Positions 45,267 to 54,498 of a stretch of 64,000 nt of DNA are shown piece after piece (position 1 is the first letter of the stretch; every line of letters starts with the position of its first letter). The DNA is taken from contig OY970294.1 of NCBI GenBank assembly GCA_963716125.1, forward strand, positions 124,001-188,000, read 5' to 3'. Source of the DNA: Acidiluteibacter sp963716125. GTDB taxonomy: Bacteria; Bacteroidota; Bacteroidia; Flavobacteriales_E; Vicingaceae. Below the pieces are notes generated by a model. The model was not told the DNA's origin. It did not search any database and saw nothing but the letters and a program-made list of their open reading frames with translations. A program made the translations under genes and the position numbers.

Positions 45267-45896
45267 ATGATAGAGAAAATAGAGAAGTCGAAAAACATTA
45301 TATTTGATTTAGGAGCTGTTATTATCAATATCAACCCTGAAAAGGTGAAGCAATTGTTAAAAGAAATAATGCCTATTGAATTTGATAACAAATATGAAGC
45401 ACTTCAAAAAAGTGGAATTTTTGAAGCTTATGAAATCAATGAAATTAGCTCTAAACAATTTATAAAAAGGGTAGAAAAGATTTTTGACAATAAAATCTCC
45501 GAATCACAAATTGAAAGTATCTGGAATGAAATGCTTCTAGATATTCCTGCGAGAAGAATAGAAATACTGATAGAGCAAAAACATAAAAAGAATACTTTTT
45601 TATGTAGCAATACCAATGAAATTCATATTAATACCATACGGAGATATTTAAAAAATAGCTTTTTTATTGATGGATTAAAACCCCTTTTTAATAAAGTCTA
45701 TCTTTCTTATGAATTAGGCATAAGAAAGCCAAATCCTAAGATATTTGAATTAATTTTAGATGAAAATAACTTAAAGGCAGAAGAAACACTTTTTATAGAC
45801 GACAGTGCAGAACATATTGATTCAGCTGCTTCATTAGGAATAAATACAATACATTTAACAGCTGATATCACTTTAGAAAAACTATTTGAAGTATGA
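45267..45896 (+). CDS. HAD-family phosphatase
   Basis: The 209-residue protein has the HAD motif I form FDLGAVIINI (nucleophile D16; the second Asp is replaced by Gly, as in the FDLGGV subfamily), motif III lysine in GIRKPNPKIFE and the acidic motif IV TLFIDDSAEH. A sugar or nucleotide phosphate is the likely substrate. Its stop overlaps the mtnA start by ATGA, so it is probably part of the same pathway and may dephosphorylate a sugar-phosphate intermediate. Confidence 0.85.
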   Translation: MIEKIEKSKNIIFDLGAVIININPEKVKQLLKEIMPIEFDNKYEALQKSGIFEAYEINEISSKQFIKRVEKIFDNKISESQIESIWNEMLLDIPARRIEILIEQKHKKNTFLCSNTNEIHINTIRRYLKNSFFIDGLKPLFNKVYLSYELGIRKPNPKIFELILDENNLKAEETLFIDDSAEHIDSAASLGINTIHLTADITLEKLFEV

Positions 45897-47008
45897 AAAT
45901 TAACGGTAAACATCAACGTACTATATGGTTAGATGATAATGATGAAAAGATAATTCACACATTCGATCAACGGTTATTTCCTCATGAAGTAAAGATTTTT
46001 GATGTAAAATCATCTGAAGATGCTGCAACGGCTATTAAAGATATGATAGTGAGAGGTGCACCCTTAATTGGAGCTATGGCAGCTTACGGAATATACTTAG
46101 CAGCTGTAGAATACAAAGGAAATGATCTGAAAAATTATTTAAATCAACGTTCAGCATATCTCAATGAAACACGACCTACAGCAGTCAATTTAGCATGGGC
46201 ATTAAAACAGCAAATGAGTTTAATTAAAAACCTAGATGCTCAAGATGAAATTATAGAAACTTTATTTAAAGGAGCTAATAAAATAGTAGAAGATGATGTG
46301 GAGATTTGTAAGACTATTGGAGAGCATGGCTTAAAATTAATTGAAGCACTTTCAAAACAAAAAGGAGGCGAAACCGTTAATATTCTAACCCATTGTAATG
46401 CAGGATGGTTGGCATGTATCGATTGGGGAACAGCAACATCCCCTATCTATCAAGCACATGAAAAAGGAATTAAAGTTCATGTTTGGGTAGACGAAACAAG
46501 GCCTAGAAGTCAAGGTGCAAACTTGACTTCCTTTGAATTGAATGAACAAGGTGTACCACATACGTTAATTACAGATAATACCGGCGGGCATTTAATGCAA
46601 CATAGTATGGTAGATTTAGTAATAGTTGGAACAGATAGAACTACAAGAAGCGGAGATGTAGCTAATAAAATAGGCACCTATTTAAAAGCCTTGGCTGCTT
46701 ATGACAACAATGTTCCATTTTATGTGGCTTTACCATCTACTACTATTGATTGGGAAATTAGCGACGGAGTAAAAGAAATTCCAATTGAAATGCGCTCTGA
46801 AAATGAAGTAAAATATGTAGTAGGAAAAGGTAAAAATGGAATGGAAGAAGTATTGATTTGTCCTGAAACCACGCCTGCTGCTAATTATGGTTTTGATGTA
46901 ACTCCTGCTCGATTAATAAAAGGGTTAATTACAGAAAGAGGTATATGTGAGGCCAATGAAATAGGATTATTAAAATTATTTCCTGAACAACAAAAATTGA
47001 AAAGATGA
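45893..47008 (+). CDS. mtnA: Methylthioribose-1-phosphate isomerase (MtnA family)
   Basis: This enzyme isomerises 5-methylthioribose-1-phosphate to the ribulose form in methionine salvage; relatives act on 5-deoxyribose-1-phosphate. The 371 residues include MIVRGAPLIGAMAAYG, the catalytic-Cys segment LTHCNAGW, DETRPRSQGANLTSFEL and the Asp segment VGTDRTTRSGDVANKIGTY. It is longer than the roughly 350-residue norm by a small margin. It is coupled by ATGA overlaps to both neighbours. Confidence 0.92.
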   Translation: MKINGKHQRTIWLDDNDEKIIHTFDQRLFPHEVKIFDVKSSEDAATAIKDMIVRGAPLIGAMAAYGIYLAAVEYKGNDLKNYLNQRSAYLNETRPTAVNLAWALKQQMSLIKNLDAQDEIIETLFKGANKIVEDDVEICKTIGEHGLKLIEALSKQKGGETVNILTHCNAGWLACIDWGTATSPIYQAHEKGIKVHVWVDETRPRSQGANLTSFELNEQGVPHTLITDNTGGHLMQHSMVDLVIVGTDRTTRSGDVANKIGTYLKALAAYDNNVPFYVALPSTTIDWEISDGVKEIPIEMRSENEVKYVVGKGKNGMEEVLICPETTPAANYGFDVTPARLIKGLITERGICEANEIGLLKLFPEQQKLKR

Positions 47009-47622
47009 TAGATGAAGGTTATATAAAATTCAATATCAATTGGGAACAAAAAGAGAATAACTTTCCTTATGATATCTTAGATTTAATGGAATGGCGTGAT
47101 AAAATGCACGAAATGAAATTAATCGGTCATTACGAAGAGCATAATGTAGGGTTTGGAAATATCAGCGAACGATTTGATAACTCCAAAAAGTTTATAATTT
47201 CTGCCACCCAAACCGGCGACATCTATCCTATTGAAGAAAAGCATTTTACTACTGTAACTGATTATAATATTGAAGAAAATACAGTTTGGTGTAAAGGTCC
47301 TTTGAAAGCTTCTTCCGAATCGATGACACATGCAGCCATTTATGAGTGTGACAAAGGAATTAGAGCTATTATTCATATCCATCACCTTGGCATGTGGAAA
47401 GAATTATTAAATGAAATTCCTACAAGCGGTGCAAATGTGCCATATGGCACCCCTGAAATGGCAAATGAAATAAAACGACTTTTTAAGGAGGAAAACTTAG
47501 GTCATAAAAAAGTTATGGCAATGGCAGGGCACGATGAAGGAATTATAGCTTTCGGAGCCAATTTAGATGAAGCTGCTCAAATAATTAAAGAATATTATAA
47601 TGAATTTAAAGACAAAGCTTAA
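47005..47622 (+). CDS. Class II aldolase/adducin-family enzyme (MtnB- or deoxyribulose-phosphate aldolase-like)
   Basis: The 205-residue protein of the zinc-dependent class II aldolase fold has the metal ligands H124 and H126 in IIHIHHLG and H176 in AGHDEG, and the catalytic acid E105 in SSESMTHAAIY. Next to mtnA it is either methylthioribulose-1-phosphate dehydratase (MtnB) or an aldolase splitting the ribulose-1-phosphate product to DHAP and an aldehyde. No other methionine-salvage gene (mtnC, mtnD) is present in the window. The stop overlaps the convergent gene's stop by three bases. Confidence 0.82.
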   Translation: MIDEGYIKFNINWEQKENNFPYDILDLMEWRDKMHEMKLIGHYEEHNVGFGNISERFDNSKKFIISATQTGDIYPIEEKHFTTVTDYNIEENTVWCKGPLKASSESMTHAAIYECDKGIRAIIHIHHLGMWKELLNEIPTSGANVPYGTPEMANEIKRLFKEENLGHKKVMAMAGHDEGIIAFGANLDEAAQIIKEYYNEFKDKA

Positions 47623-50600
47623 AAGAATGCTCTCAATGACATTCCACCTGAATGTATAGTGTTTAAATCTTTTGATTTTCTTCCATTATAATTAACACTC
47701 AATTGCAAATTATTCGATAGATTTTTTTGCCAATTTATACTCCATGTAGCATTGCTTCCATCTTTTAAACCATCAAGCATCTCATAAGCCAGTGCACTAT
47801 TTGCAGGACTGTTATAAATGATATTAATGTATCTAATTTCTAAGGATAAGTTTCCTTTACCAGCTTTACTATATTGAAATTCTGTGCCAATAGTTCTATT
47901 AAAAGTTCTTTCTTCACCCAATAAATTTTCCTTGTCTACATACTCCCCAAAAAGACTAATACGATATTGCACACCCGATTGATAAGTCAATTTGGGCTGA
48001 GCTTCGTAACTAATAATTTGATAGTCTCTATTGGCAAAAAATTCAGAATTATTTTTCTTTTCATTATATGCAAAAGTGGTATTGATGGTTAATGTATTTG
48101 TCAAATTATATCGACTTCGAATTTCTCTATTAATCACTTCTCTACTCTCAAACCCATTAGTTAATAGATTTTTGCTTTTGTTGATTTGATAAAATAGATC
48201 TGTTCCAAACTTAATACCCAACCTATTAATATACAAAGTATTAGAAAGTGATGAGTTGACCGTAACCAATGAAGTATCTGCTACTGAAGTTACAAATGGA
48301 TTGTAAATATCATCGTCGTTAGCCGTTTTTCTTTCTACCCTATAAGTTGTTTTATTAGATAATTTTGAAACCAAATTGAGTAAGCCTTTCCGGTTACTTA
48401 AAAAGACTTCAGGTTTTATAAAAAGTATTTCATTAAATTGATTATTGAAAACTTTGGTGTAATTATTAGTTGGGGTAAAAACTCTAATATAATTAGCTTG
48501 AAATGAATTGTTTTTACCTGCTACTTCAAATTCATTTAATTCTTTAATTCCGTTATTGTTATAATCAATCCAAAGATAAATACCCTGTCCATCACTTACT
48601 TTTAAATAAGAGAATTCACGCTTGTTCTCTAATCCTGAACTGATCTCATAAAAGGTGTTAGAACTAATAAATCCTTTCCATAATTTTAATGCATAATCCA
48701 ATCGACCAATAATCGTATTTTCAGCTTTTACTTTACTTAGGTTACTATCTAAATTTTGTAATTTTCTATAGATCGCTTGTCCTTTTAATCGACTAGCAGG
48801 ATTTTTTGCTAGTAAGAAAGCCAATTTAAAATCTTCTGCTTTATTGGCTAAATCCAAATCTTCTGTTCGAGCCAAATAATCATATCGTTGACCATAACTA
48901 ATTTCATAACTATTGGTAGTAGTATCTGCCGTTTTTACAAAAACTCTCCACTCTAATTTATTATTGCTATTCGCTCCTATCTTATTACTATCTAAATTAT
49001 AAACTGCTTTTTCTTGATCTCCATAAATTCCTACTATAAATGGTTTAATATCCTTGGTGATAGTAGTATAATGTCTTAAAAAATTAGAATTAATCAAGCC
49101 TTTTGTGGTCAAATAACTACCATTTGATGTAATTTTATAACCACTCTGAGCATAATTAGCATTGTATGCATGTTTAATACCTTCGTAATCATTTTGGTTG
49201 ATAAAAGTTCCTAATTGATAAGTCAAACTACCTTTATCGCCCAACTCTAAACCAGCATAAGCATTTCCTAAATATTGATTTCCTGATAATTGCAATGTGC
49301 TAATATTCCAATCGCGTTCAAACTCTACATCTCTATATCTTTCAATTGGATTAAAATATGAGCCTTTTTGTTCATAATGAAATCCGCCTAAAAAGCTAAT
49401 TGCAGCCTTGTTTTCTTTTTTAACGATAAGTGATTTATGATCTAATTTTAATTCAATCCCATAACCTTGGTCATTATTATTATCTAAATTTGAAAATGTA
49501 TTAATATCTCTCTGACTTACAGCTCCCTCAAAACTTAAGGTTGTTGTTTCTCTAATTTTATAAGTGCCTCCAAAAGTTGCCATTTGAGTCTTTTTTGGAG
49601 TAATTAGTAATACAAAAGGGATATAATTTCCTTGTCGAACACCTAAAATTGGAGCCACCCATTTAAACACTTTTCCGTTTGCAGCGCTTTGAATACGAAC
49701 ATAATCTCCTTCACCAAAAGGCACTTCTGAAAAATTAACTCTAAATTTTGCACTATCCGGATTTATAGAATATACTAAAATATCTGCAAAGCCTAAACTG
49801 TCTATTTTTTTATAAAAAACCTGATCCGCTTCAAACTGAGCTACTGTATCAATTCCTGAAATCAAAGCTTGATTCACATTGTCACCAATAGCATTCAATA
49901 AAATTTTATCTTCTTCGCTTAGTTCTTGTAAAAGTGGTTGTTGTTTATTGTCTTGTTCTGAATATATATTCAACCGCAATTCCAAATTCTTTTTACTAAA
50001 AGTATTATTAGCATAAATAAGCGAACGAGAGTAATTTCGCTCTGAATATTGAAATTCAACGATAATTCGGGCATCTTTAGTAATTAACTGATTGGGAGTG
50101 AAGGTAATTTCAGCAGAATTATAATCAATTATATAGTCGAAATCTTGTCCTCTTTTAAGTAATTTTCCATTGACATATACTTTTTCAGTTCCTGATAGAA
50201 TTATTATAAAAGTTTCATTTTCTGCCCCACGCAATCGATAAGGCCCTTGATTTCCTTCTGTTCCTATGCCTCCATTAGCTTGCCCACCATTCAGCACATT
50301 TCGAGCGAATTTTCCTTTTGAGATAGCTACACTCAATTGTGAATTCATTACCGCTCTGTTTTCAACTTTTTCATCTATTTTTTTATCTAGTAGAAAATGA
50401 GTTTTAACACTTCCACCTTGTAGTTTTTTATCAAAACTCAAGAAATAACTTTTGGGTCTTTTAATTCTAAAATCTCCAGCGGTTAACTCAAATGTTTCGT
50501 TATAGATTTGAATAAAAACTTGATCAAACTCCCTCAATTGTTGTGTATTCCCTTCTGCTTGTATAGGAATATTGTCATCACTTATGGCAGCCCTGATATT

Positions 50601-51116
50601 TATATCATCGGTTAACTTACCGGAGAGCTGTAAATCTAAATTAGAATTAACGGCCAAATTTTGATTATTCCCAAAAGTGATTCCTCTAGAAATGCTTCCA
50701 CTTTTATTTAGTCCTCCTAAATCAAAAATTTCTTTTTTATTTTCTTCAGGTTTGATAGAATAAAAATCGGGTAAACCGGGATCAATTTGCTCTATTTTTT
50801 TTGCATCTTTCCGATAATATTTTTTATTAAAGTCAAAATCAATGAATCGATAAACTACTTCAAGGTTTTTATTGAGGTATTTTTCTGATTTAAAAGTAAT
50901 TTTAGCTAACACATAATTTAAATCATATTCATTACTGTCCAATACTATTCCATCAATTTTAAGGAGCTCACTGTTGGCAACTATTGGCAGAGAATCTATG
51001 CTAAGAACAAGTGAATCAATCAATAGAGATTTTTTCCTAAGGGTCGTAAGATCTTGAGCTTGTAGGCATACAAACGACAATAGAAATAGAAAAATAAAGG
51101 ATAAATATATTCTCAA
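47619..51116 (-). CDS. Large outer-membrane beta-barrel protein, SprA-like N-terminal region
   Basis: The 1165-residue protein has a signal peptide ending CLQAQ. Residues about 135-225 carry the stretch SGSISRGITFGNNQNLAVN, NIPIQAEGNTQQLREFDQVF and AGDFRIKRPKSYF, resembling segments of SprA-type translocon proteins. The second half is a long run of amphipathic strands typical of a barrel, and the last residues are LRAFF with a terminal aromatic, an outer-membrane assembly signal. It is shorter than SprA (over 2300 residues). A family relationship is likely but the function is unknown. A minus-strand -7 element is at 51234-51241. Confidence 0.72.
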   Translation of the reverse strand: MRIYLSFIFLFLLSFVCLQAQDLTTLRKKSLLIDSLVLSIDSLPIVANSELLKIDGIVLDSNEYDLNYVLAKITFKSEKYLNKNLEVVYRFIDFDFNKKYYRKDAKKIEQIDPGLPDFYSIKPEENKKEIFDLGGLNKSGSISRGITFGNNQNLAVNSNLDLQLSGKLTDDINIRAAISDDNIPIQAEGNTQQLREFDQVFIQIYNETFELTAGDFRIKRPKSYFLSFDKKLQGGSVKTHFLLDKKIDEKVENRAVMNSQLSVAISKGKFARNVLNGGQANGGIGTEGNQGPYRLRGAENETFIIILSGTEKVYVNGKLLKRGQDFDYIIDYNSAEITFTPNQLITKDARIIVEFQYSERNYSRSLIYANNTFSKKNLELRLNIYSEQDNKQQPLLQELSEEDKILLNAIGDNVNQALISGIDTVAQFEADQVFYKKIDSLGFADILVYSINPDSAKFRVNFSEVPFGEGDYVRIQSAANGKVFKWVAPILGVRQGNYIPFVLLITPKKTQMATFGGTYKIRETTTLSFEGAVSQRDINTFSNLDNNNDQGYGIELKLDHKSLIVKKENKAAISFLGGFHYEQKGSYFNPIERYRDVEFERDWNISTLQLSGNQYLGNAYAGLELGDKGSLTYQLGTFINQNDYEGIKHAYNANYAQSGYKITSNGSYLTTKGLINSNFLRHYTTITKDIKPFIVGIYGDQEKAVYNLDSNKIGANSNNKLEWRVFVKTADTTTNSYEISYGQRYDYLARTEDLDLANKAEDFKLAFLLAKNPASRLKGQAIYRKLQNLDSNLSKVKAENTIIGRLDYALKLWKGFISSNTFYEISSGLENKREFSYLKVSDGQGIYLWIDYNNNGIKELNEFEVAGKNNSFQANYIRVFTPTNNYTKVFNNQFNEILFIKPEVFLSNRKGLLNLVSKLSNKTTYRVERKTANDDDIYNPFVTSVADTSLVTVNSSLSNTLYINRLGIKFGTDLFYQINKSKNLLTNGFESREVINREIRSRYNLTNTLTINTTFAYNEKKNNSEFFANRDYQIISYEAQPKLTYQSGVQYRISLFGEYVDKENLLGEERTFNRTIGTEFQYSKAGKGNLSLEIRYINIIYNSPANSALAYEMLDGLKDGSNATWSINWQKNLSNNLQLSVNYNGRKSKDLNTIHSGGMSLRAFF

Positions 51117-51233
51117 GATGGGATTGACCTTTTTTCTTAGTTCAAATAAACGGAAAAATATGCTTTTTAGTGAGTTTGTAACTGATATAAGTTTTCAATT
51201 CCAAAAATAAATGCAGAATTTCACCTTTCAAAA

Positions 51234-51241
51234 CAAAAGTA
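51234..51241 (-). promoter_or_regulatory. Promoter -7 element of the large outer-membrane protein gene
   Basis: On the minus strand this reads TACTTTTG, an exact TAnnTTTG match. It is 118 bases before the start at 51116, implying a leader of about 110 bases. Confidence 0.4.
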
Positions 51242-51248
51242 AAAATAG

Positions 51249-52016
51249 ATGAAAAGAATTATTTCATACAATGTCAACGGAATAAGAGCTGCCATGAAAA
51301 AAGATTTTGTGGGTTGGTTACAAGCTGCAAATCCTGATATAATTTGTTTGCAAGAAACTAAAGCACAAGAAGATCAAGTAGAAACAGAAGAATTAAAGAA
51401 ATTAGGTTATCATCTCTACTGGTATTCTGCGCAGAAAAAGGGATATAGTGGCGTCGCTATTTTTACAAAAGAAAAGCCTTTGCATGTTGAATATGGTATG
51501 AGTCATGATTTGTATGATTTTGAAGGAAGAGTGTTACGAGCTGATTATAAAGATTACTCAGTAATAAGTGTTTATATGCCTTCTGGAAGCAGCGGAGAGG
51601 TAAGACAAGAATTTAAAATACAATGGTTGGAAGATTTTCAAAATTATATTGATACACTAAAAAAGAAAATCCCCAACCTGATCATAGTAGGTGATTATAA
51701 TATTTGTCATAAGCCGATAGATATCCACAACCCATTGAGAAATGCAAACACTTCTGGATTTTTGCCTGAAGAAAGAGAGTGGCTAAGTCAGTTTATTGAA
51801 AGGGGATTTATAGATACTTTTAGGGAGTTTAATCAAGAACCACATAATTACAGTTGGTGGACTTATAGAGCAGGTGCTAGAAGTAAGAATTTAGGTTGGA
51901 GAATTGATTATCAAATGGTAAGCAATAGTTTGAAAGATAAATTAACTAGAGCTGCAATTTTATCAGAGGCCAAGCATTCGGATCATTGTCCTATTCTTTT
52001 AGAAATAGATTATTAA
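51249..52016 (+). CDS. xth: Exodeoxyribonuclease III
   Basis: This AP endonuclease and 3'-5' exonuclease serves base excision repair. The 255 residues have the EEP catalytic set: LQETKAQ (metal Glu), VGDYNICHKPIDIHNP (Asp/Asn), WWTYRAGAR, RIDYQMVS and HSDHCPI (Asp-His). The length is standard for ExoA/Xth. It is encoded alone in divergence from the large barrel gene. Confidence 0.94.
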   Translation: MKRIISYNVNGIRAAMKKDFVGWLQAANPDIICLQETKAQEDQVETEELKKLGYHLYWYSAQKKGYSGVAIFTKEKPLHVEYGMSHDLYDFEGRVLRADYKDYSVISVYMPSGSSGEVRQEFKIQWLEDFQNYIDTLKKKIPNLIIVGDYNICHKPIDIHNPLRNANTSGFLPEEREWLSQFIERGFIDTFREFNQEPHNYSWWTYRAGARSKNLGWRIDYQMVSNSLKDKLTRAAILSEAKHSDHCPILLEIDY

Positions 52017-52110
52017 ACTAATTAAAGTTGCGCTGTTTAAAACTAATTTTAGGCATAGATTCTGTATCGAAATAAAAATGAATATTTGTATTTAATTATA
52101 GCCCATAACC

Positions 52111-53112
52111 ATGAAATTGAAGAAATTATTTTTACCCGTTGTACTTATAAGTTTGTTAGCAGCATGTGTCCCTGCTAAAAAGTTTGAAGAAGTAAAACAA
52201 AGACAAGTAGCTTGTGAAGACCAAAATGCTAAATTAAAAGAGCAAACAAGAGAACTCCAAGAAAAAATCACGGAAGTAGAGTCTCAATTCGAAGATTATG
52301 AAAAAAGATTAACTGGTTTATCAAGAGATACTACAGTGCAAGGAAAATCTTTGAGAATAATGACTAAAAACTATGATCAGTTAAATGAAACATACGATTT
52401 GTTGTTAGAAAAAAATAGAGATTTATTAGCTGGAAACGCAGCTGACAATAAAAAGCTATTTGGTAATTTACAAGAGACTCAACAAGAGCTTCAAAAACAA
52501 CAAGATGCATTATCAAAATTAGAAGAGCAACTAAAAGCCAAAGAAAAAAATCTAGCTGAATCGAATGAAAGTTTAAAACAGAGAGAAGAAAAAGTTAAGG
52601 AGCTTCAGTCTATTTTAAATGAAAAAGATTCTATGGTTAATGCCTTGAAATCTAAAGTTCAAGATGCACTTTTAGGTTTTGAAAATAATGGATTGACTAT
52701 AGAAACTAAAAATGGTAAAGTGTATGTTTCTTTAGACGAGAGCTTATTGTTTAAATCTGGTAGTTACTCAATTGATCCAAAAGGTAAGGAAGTTTTGAAA
52801 AAGTTAGCGAAAGTATTGGAGCAAAATTCTGATATAAACGTTTTAGTAGAAGGTCATACAGATAATGTACCTTTAAAAAGTAGTGGTCCAATTGCTGATA
52901 ATTGGGATTTGAGTGTAAAAAGAGCCACTTCAGTTGTAGAAATTTTAGTAGATAATAGCAAAGTTGATCCTGCTAGATTAACTGCAGCAGGAAGAAGTGA
53001 ATATGTTCCACTTGCTTCTAATAAAACGGCTGAGGGAAGAACACAAAACAGAAGAACTGAAATTATTCTAACTCCTAAATTGGATGAATTATTAGAAATT
53101 TTAGGAAACTAA
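52111..53112 (+). CDS. OmpA-family lipoprotein with coiled coil
   Basis: The 333-residue protein has the lipobox LLAAC (Cys 19), a long coiled coil (about 25-185) and a C-terminal OmpA domain (about 205-325) with LLFKSGSYSIDPKGKEVL, VEGHTDNVP and TQNRRTEI, which bind peptidoglycan. It probably tethers the outer membrane to the cell wall. The gene is followed by its own terminator. Confidence 0.92.
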   Translation: MKLKKLFLPVVLISLLAACVPAKKFEEVKQRQVACEDQNAKLKEQTRELQEKITEVESQFEDYEKRLTGLSRDTTVQGKSLRIMTKNYDQLNETYDLLLEKNRDLLAGNAADNKKLFGNLQETQQELQKQQDALSKLEEQLKAKEKNLAESNESLKQREEKVKELQSILNEKDSMVNALKSKVQDALLGFENNGLTIETKNGKVYVSLDESLLFKSGSYSIDPKGKEVLKKLAKVLEQNSDINVLVEGHTDNVPLKSSGPIADNWDLSVKRATSVVEILVDNSKVDPARLTAAGRSEYVPLASNKTAEGRTQNRRTEIILTPKLDELLEILGN

Positions 53113-53133
53113 AATAAAAGATTTAACAGGAAC

Positions 53134-53167
53134 AAAAAAGCAGTGAGGTTTTCTCACTGCTTTTTTT
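53134..53167 (+). terminator. Rho-independent terminator of the OmpA lipoprotein gene
   Basis: The stem 53134-53147 pairs with 53153-53166 (core GCAGTGAG/CTCACTGC), loop GTTTT, flanked by A and T runs on the two sides. It lies between convergent genes and may work in both directions. Confidence 0.92.
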
Positions 53168-53171
53168 GATT

Positions 53172-53495
53172 TTAAGCTTTCTCATAAAATTGCAGTCCAA
53201 TTATATCAATATGTTTTATGAAATGCAGATTAGTAATTTTATCATAAATTGAAATATCGAATTTATAGGGCAACAACAAGTCATCTAAATCAAATTCAAT
53301 TTGATTGAGCAAAGTAGAATCAATATTTTTTCCCAATAAAGACAGATCTATATCTGAAGCTGATTTAAAATTACCCGAAGCCCTTGAACCATAAATTAGA
53401 ACTTTATCTATTTGTGGATATGTACTAAAGACTTTTCTTATACTTTCAACAACTTCAATATCTAATCCTGATTTTTTAATGATATTATTTACCAT
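53172..53495 (-). CDS. Minimal nucleotidyltransferase (MNT), HEPN partner
   Basis: The 107-residue protein has the minimal nucleotidyltransferase signature YGSRASGNFKSASDIDLSL: G36-S37 and the metal-binding D48/D50, with a third Asp at D80. In HEPN/MNT modules this type is the antitoxin or a modifier of the HEPN partner. It overlaps the HEPN gene by one base (TAATG). Confidence 0.88.
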   Translation of the reverse strand: MVNNIIKKSGLDIEVVESIRKVFSTYPQIDKVLIYGSRASGNFKSASDIDLSLLGKNIDSTLLNQIEFDLDDLLLPYKFDISIYDKITNLHFIKHIDIIGLQFYEKA

Positions 53496-53947
53496 TATTT
53501 TTCAGTTTTTTTAGTTGTCATCTTTTTTTGAAAATCAACAAAAGCAGGATAATATTCCTTTAATGTTTTGGAATAAATTTCCTCCGCTGTTTCTTCGTTG
53601 TAGGTATGAGATGTTTTATTTCTACTTCCTATCATATCCATCCAAACTTGACCATCAGATATTAATTGTAGTTGAAAGGCTTCTCTAGTTGCATCTCTGC
53701 TACCGCCAACAGTGTTATTGCCTTGATAAGCAGCATAATCTTTCATAACATTCCAAGCTAACTCATGCGTATACTCAAATCGCTGAATTATACCTTCCTT
53801 TACTATTTCCTCCAGAACTTGTGCTGAATTATCATTATCGATTTTTCTGGTAGAATTATTTTCAATAAACTTAACCGCTTCAGACATTTTATCTAAAGCT
53901 TTTAAAAAATTAGAGAATCTTAATTCCCATCTATTTGGCTGTTCCAT
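53495..53947 (-). CDS. HEPN-like nucleotidyltransferase substrate-binding protein (HI0074 family)
   Basis: The 150-residue all-helical protein matches the HI0074 family, including IIQRFEYTHELAWNVMKDY and GSRDATREAF. The HEPN RNase-type motif R-x4-H is present as R109 to H114 in SRNKTSHTYN. Paired with the MNT gene, it forms a HEPN/MNT type toxin-antitoxin module. Whether it is toxic here is not known. Confidence 0.86.
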   Translation of the reverse strand: MEQPNRWELRFSNFLKALDKMSEAVKFIENNSTRKIDNDNSAQVLEEIVKEGIIQRFEYTHELAWNVMKDYAAYQGNNTVGGSRDATREAFQLQLISDGQVWMDMIGSRNKTSHTYNEETAEEIYSKTLKEYYPAFVDFQKKMTTKKTEK

Positions 53948-53964
53948 TTTTAATTTATCGATTA

Positions 53965-54498
53965 TTATTTTTCAATTCCATATATAAATACGTCCATGCC
54001 TTGAAACTCTGTTTCAAATAGAATTTTCATACCATTTTTTACTGCAACATTCATTGAGTCAATGTTCTCTTTGTGTATTATTGAAATTATTCTGTTTTTA
54101 GTTACATTTTCAAAACCAAAAAGCCTCATTTGTACGGCTGCTTCTGATGCATAACCTCTTTTCCAATACCGAGGTAGAATGGAATAACCAATTTCGAACT
54201 CTTCTTTTTCATTTAAGATTCTAGGAATTATTCCACAAACACCAATTAACTCATTATTTTCTTTTAGTTCTAAAGCTAAGAGCCCTAAATTATCATTTTC
54301 ATATCTTTCTAATTGTTTTTCAATCCACTCTTTAGCATGAATTTCAGCACTTTTTGAGAGGTCAAGCCCCAGAAATCTGAGTCTATCATTATCTGTAAAA
54401 AAGTCAGTCCAAATTTCAATATCATCAACACTCAACTTTCTAAACTTCAATCTTTCTGTTTGTTGATTAAAGTAATTCATATTAAAATTATCCATCAA
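53965..54498 (-). CDS. GNAT-family N-acetyltransferase (RimJ/RimL-like)
   Basis: The 177-residue protein has the RimJ/L-type start TERLKFRKLSVDDIEIW and the acetyl-CoA segment EFEIGYSILPRYWKRGYASEAAVQM. The loop and the later ENIDSMNVAVKNGM match the fold. The substrate (a protein N-terminus or small amine) is unknown. It lies one base after the SDR stop and 17 bases before the HEPN gene, in one run. Confidence 0.85.
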   Translation of the reverse strand: MMDNFNMNYFNQQTERLKFRKLSVDDIEIWTDFFTDNDRLRFLGLDLSKSAEIHAKEWIEKQLERYENDNLGLLALELKENNELIGVCGIIPRILNEKEEFEIGYSILPRYWKRGYASEAAVQMRLFGFENVTKNRIISIIHKENIDSMNVAVKNGMKILFETEFQGMDVFIYGIEK

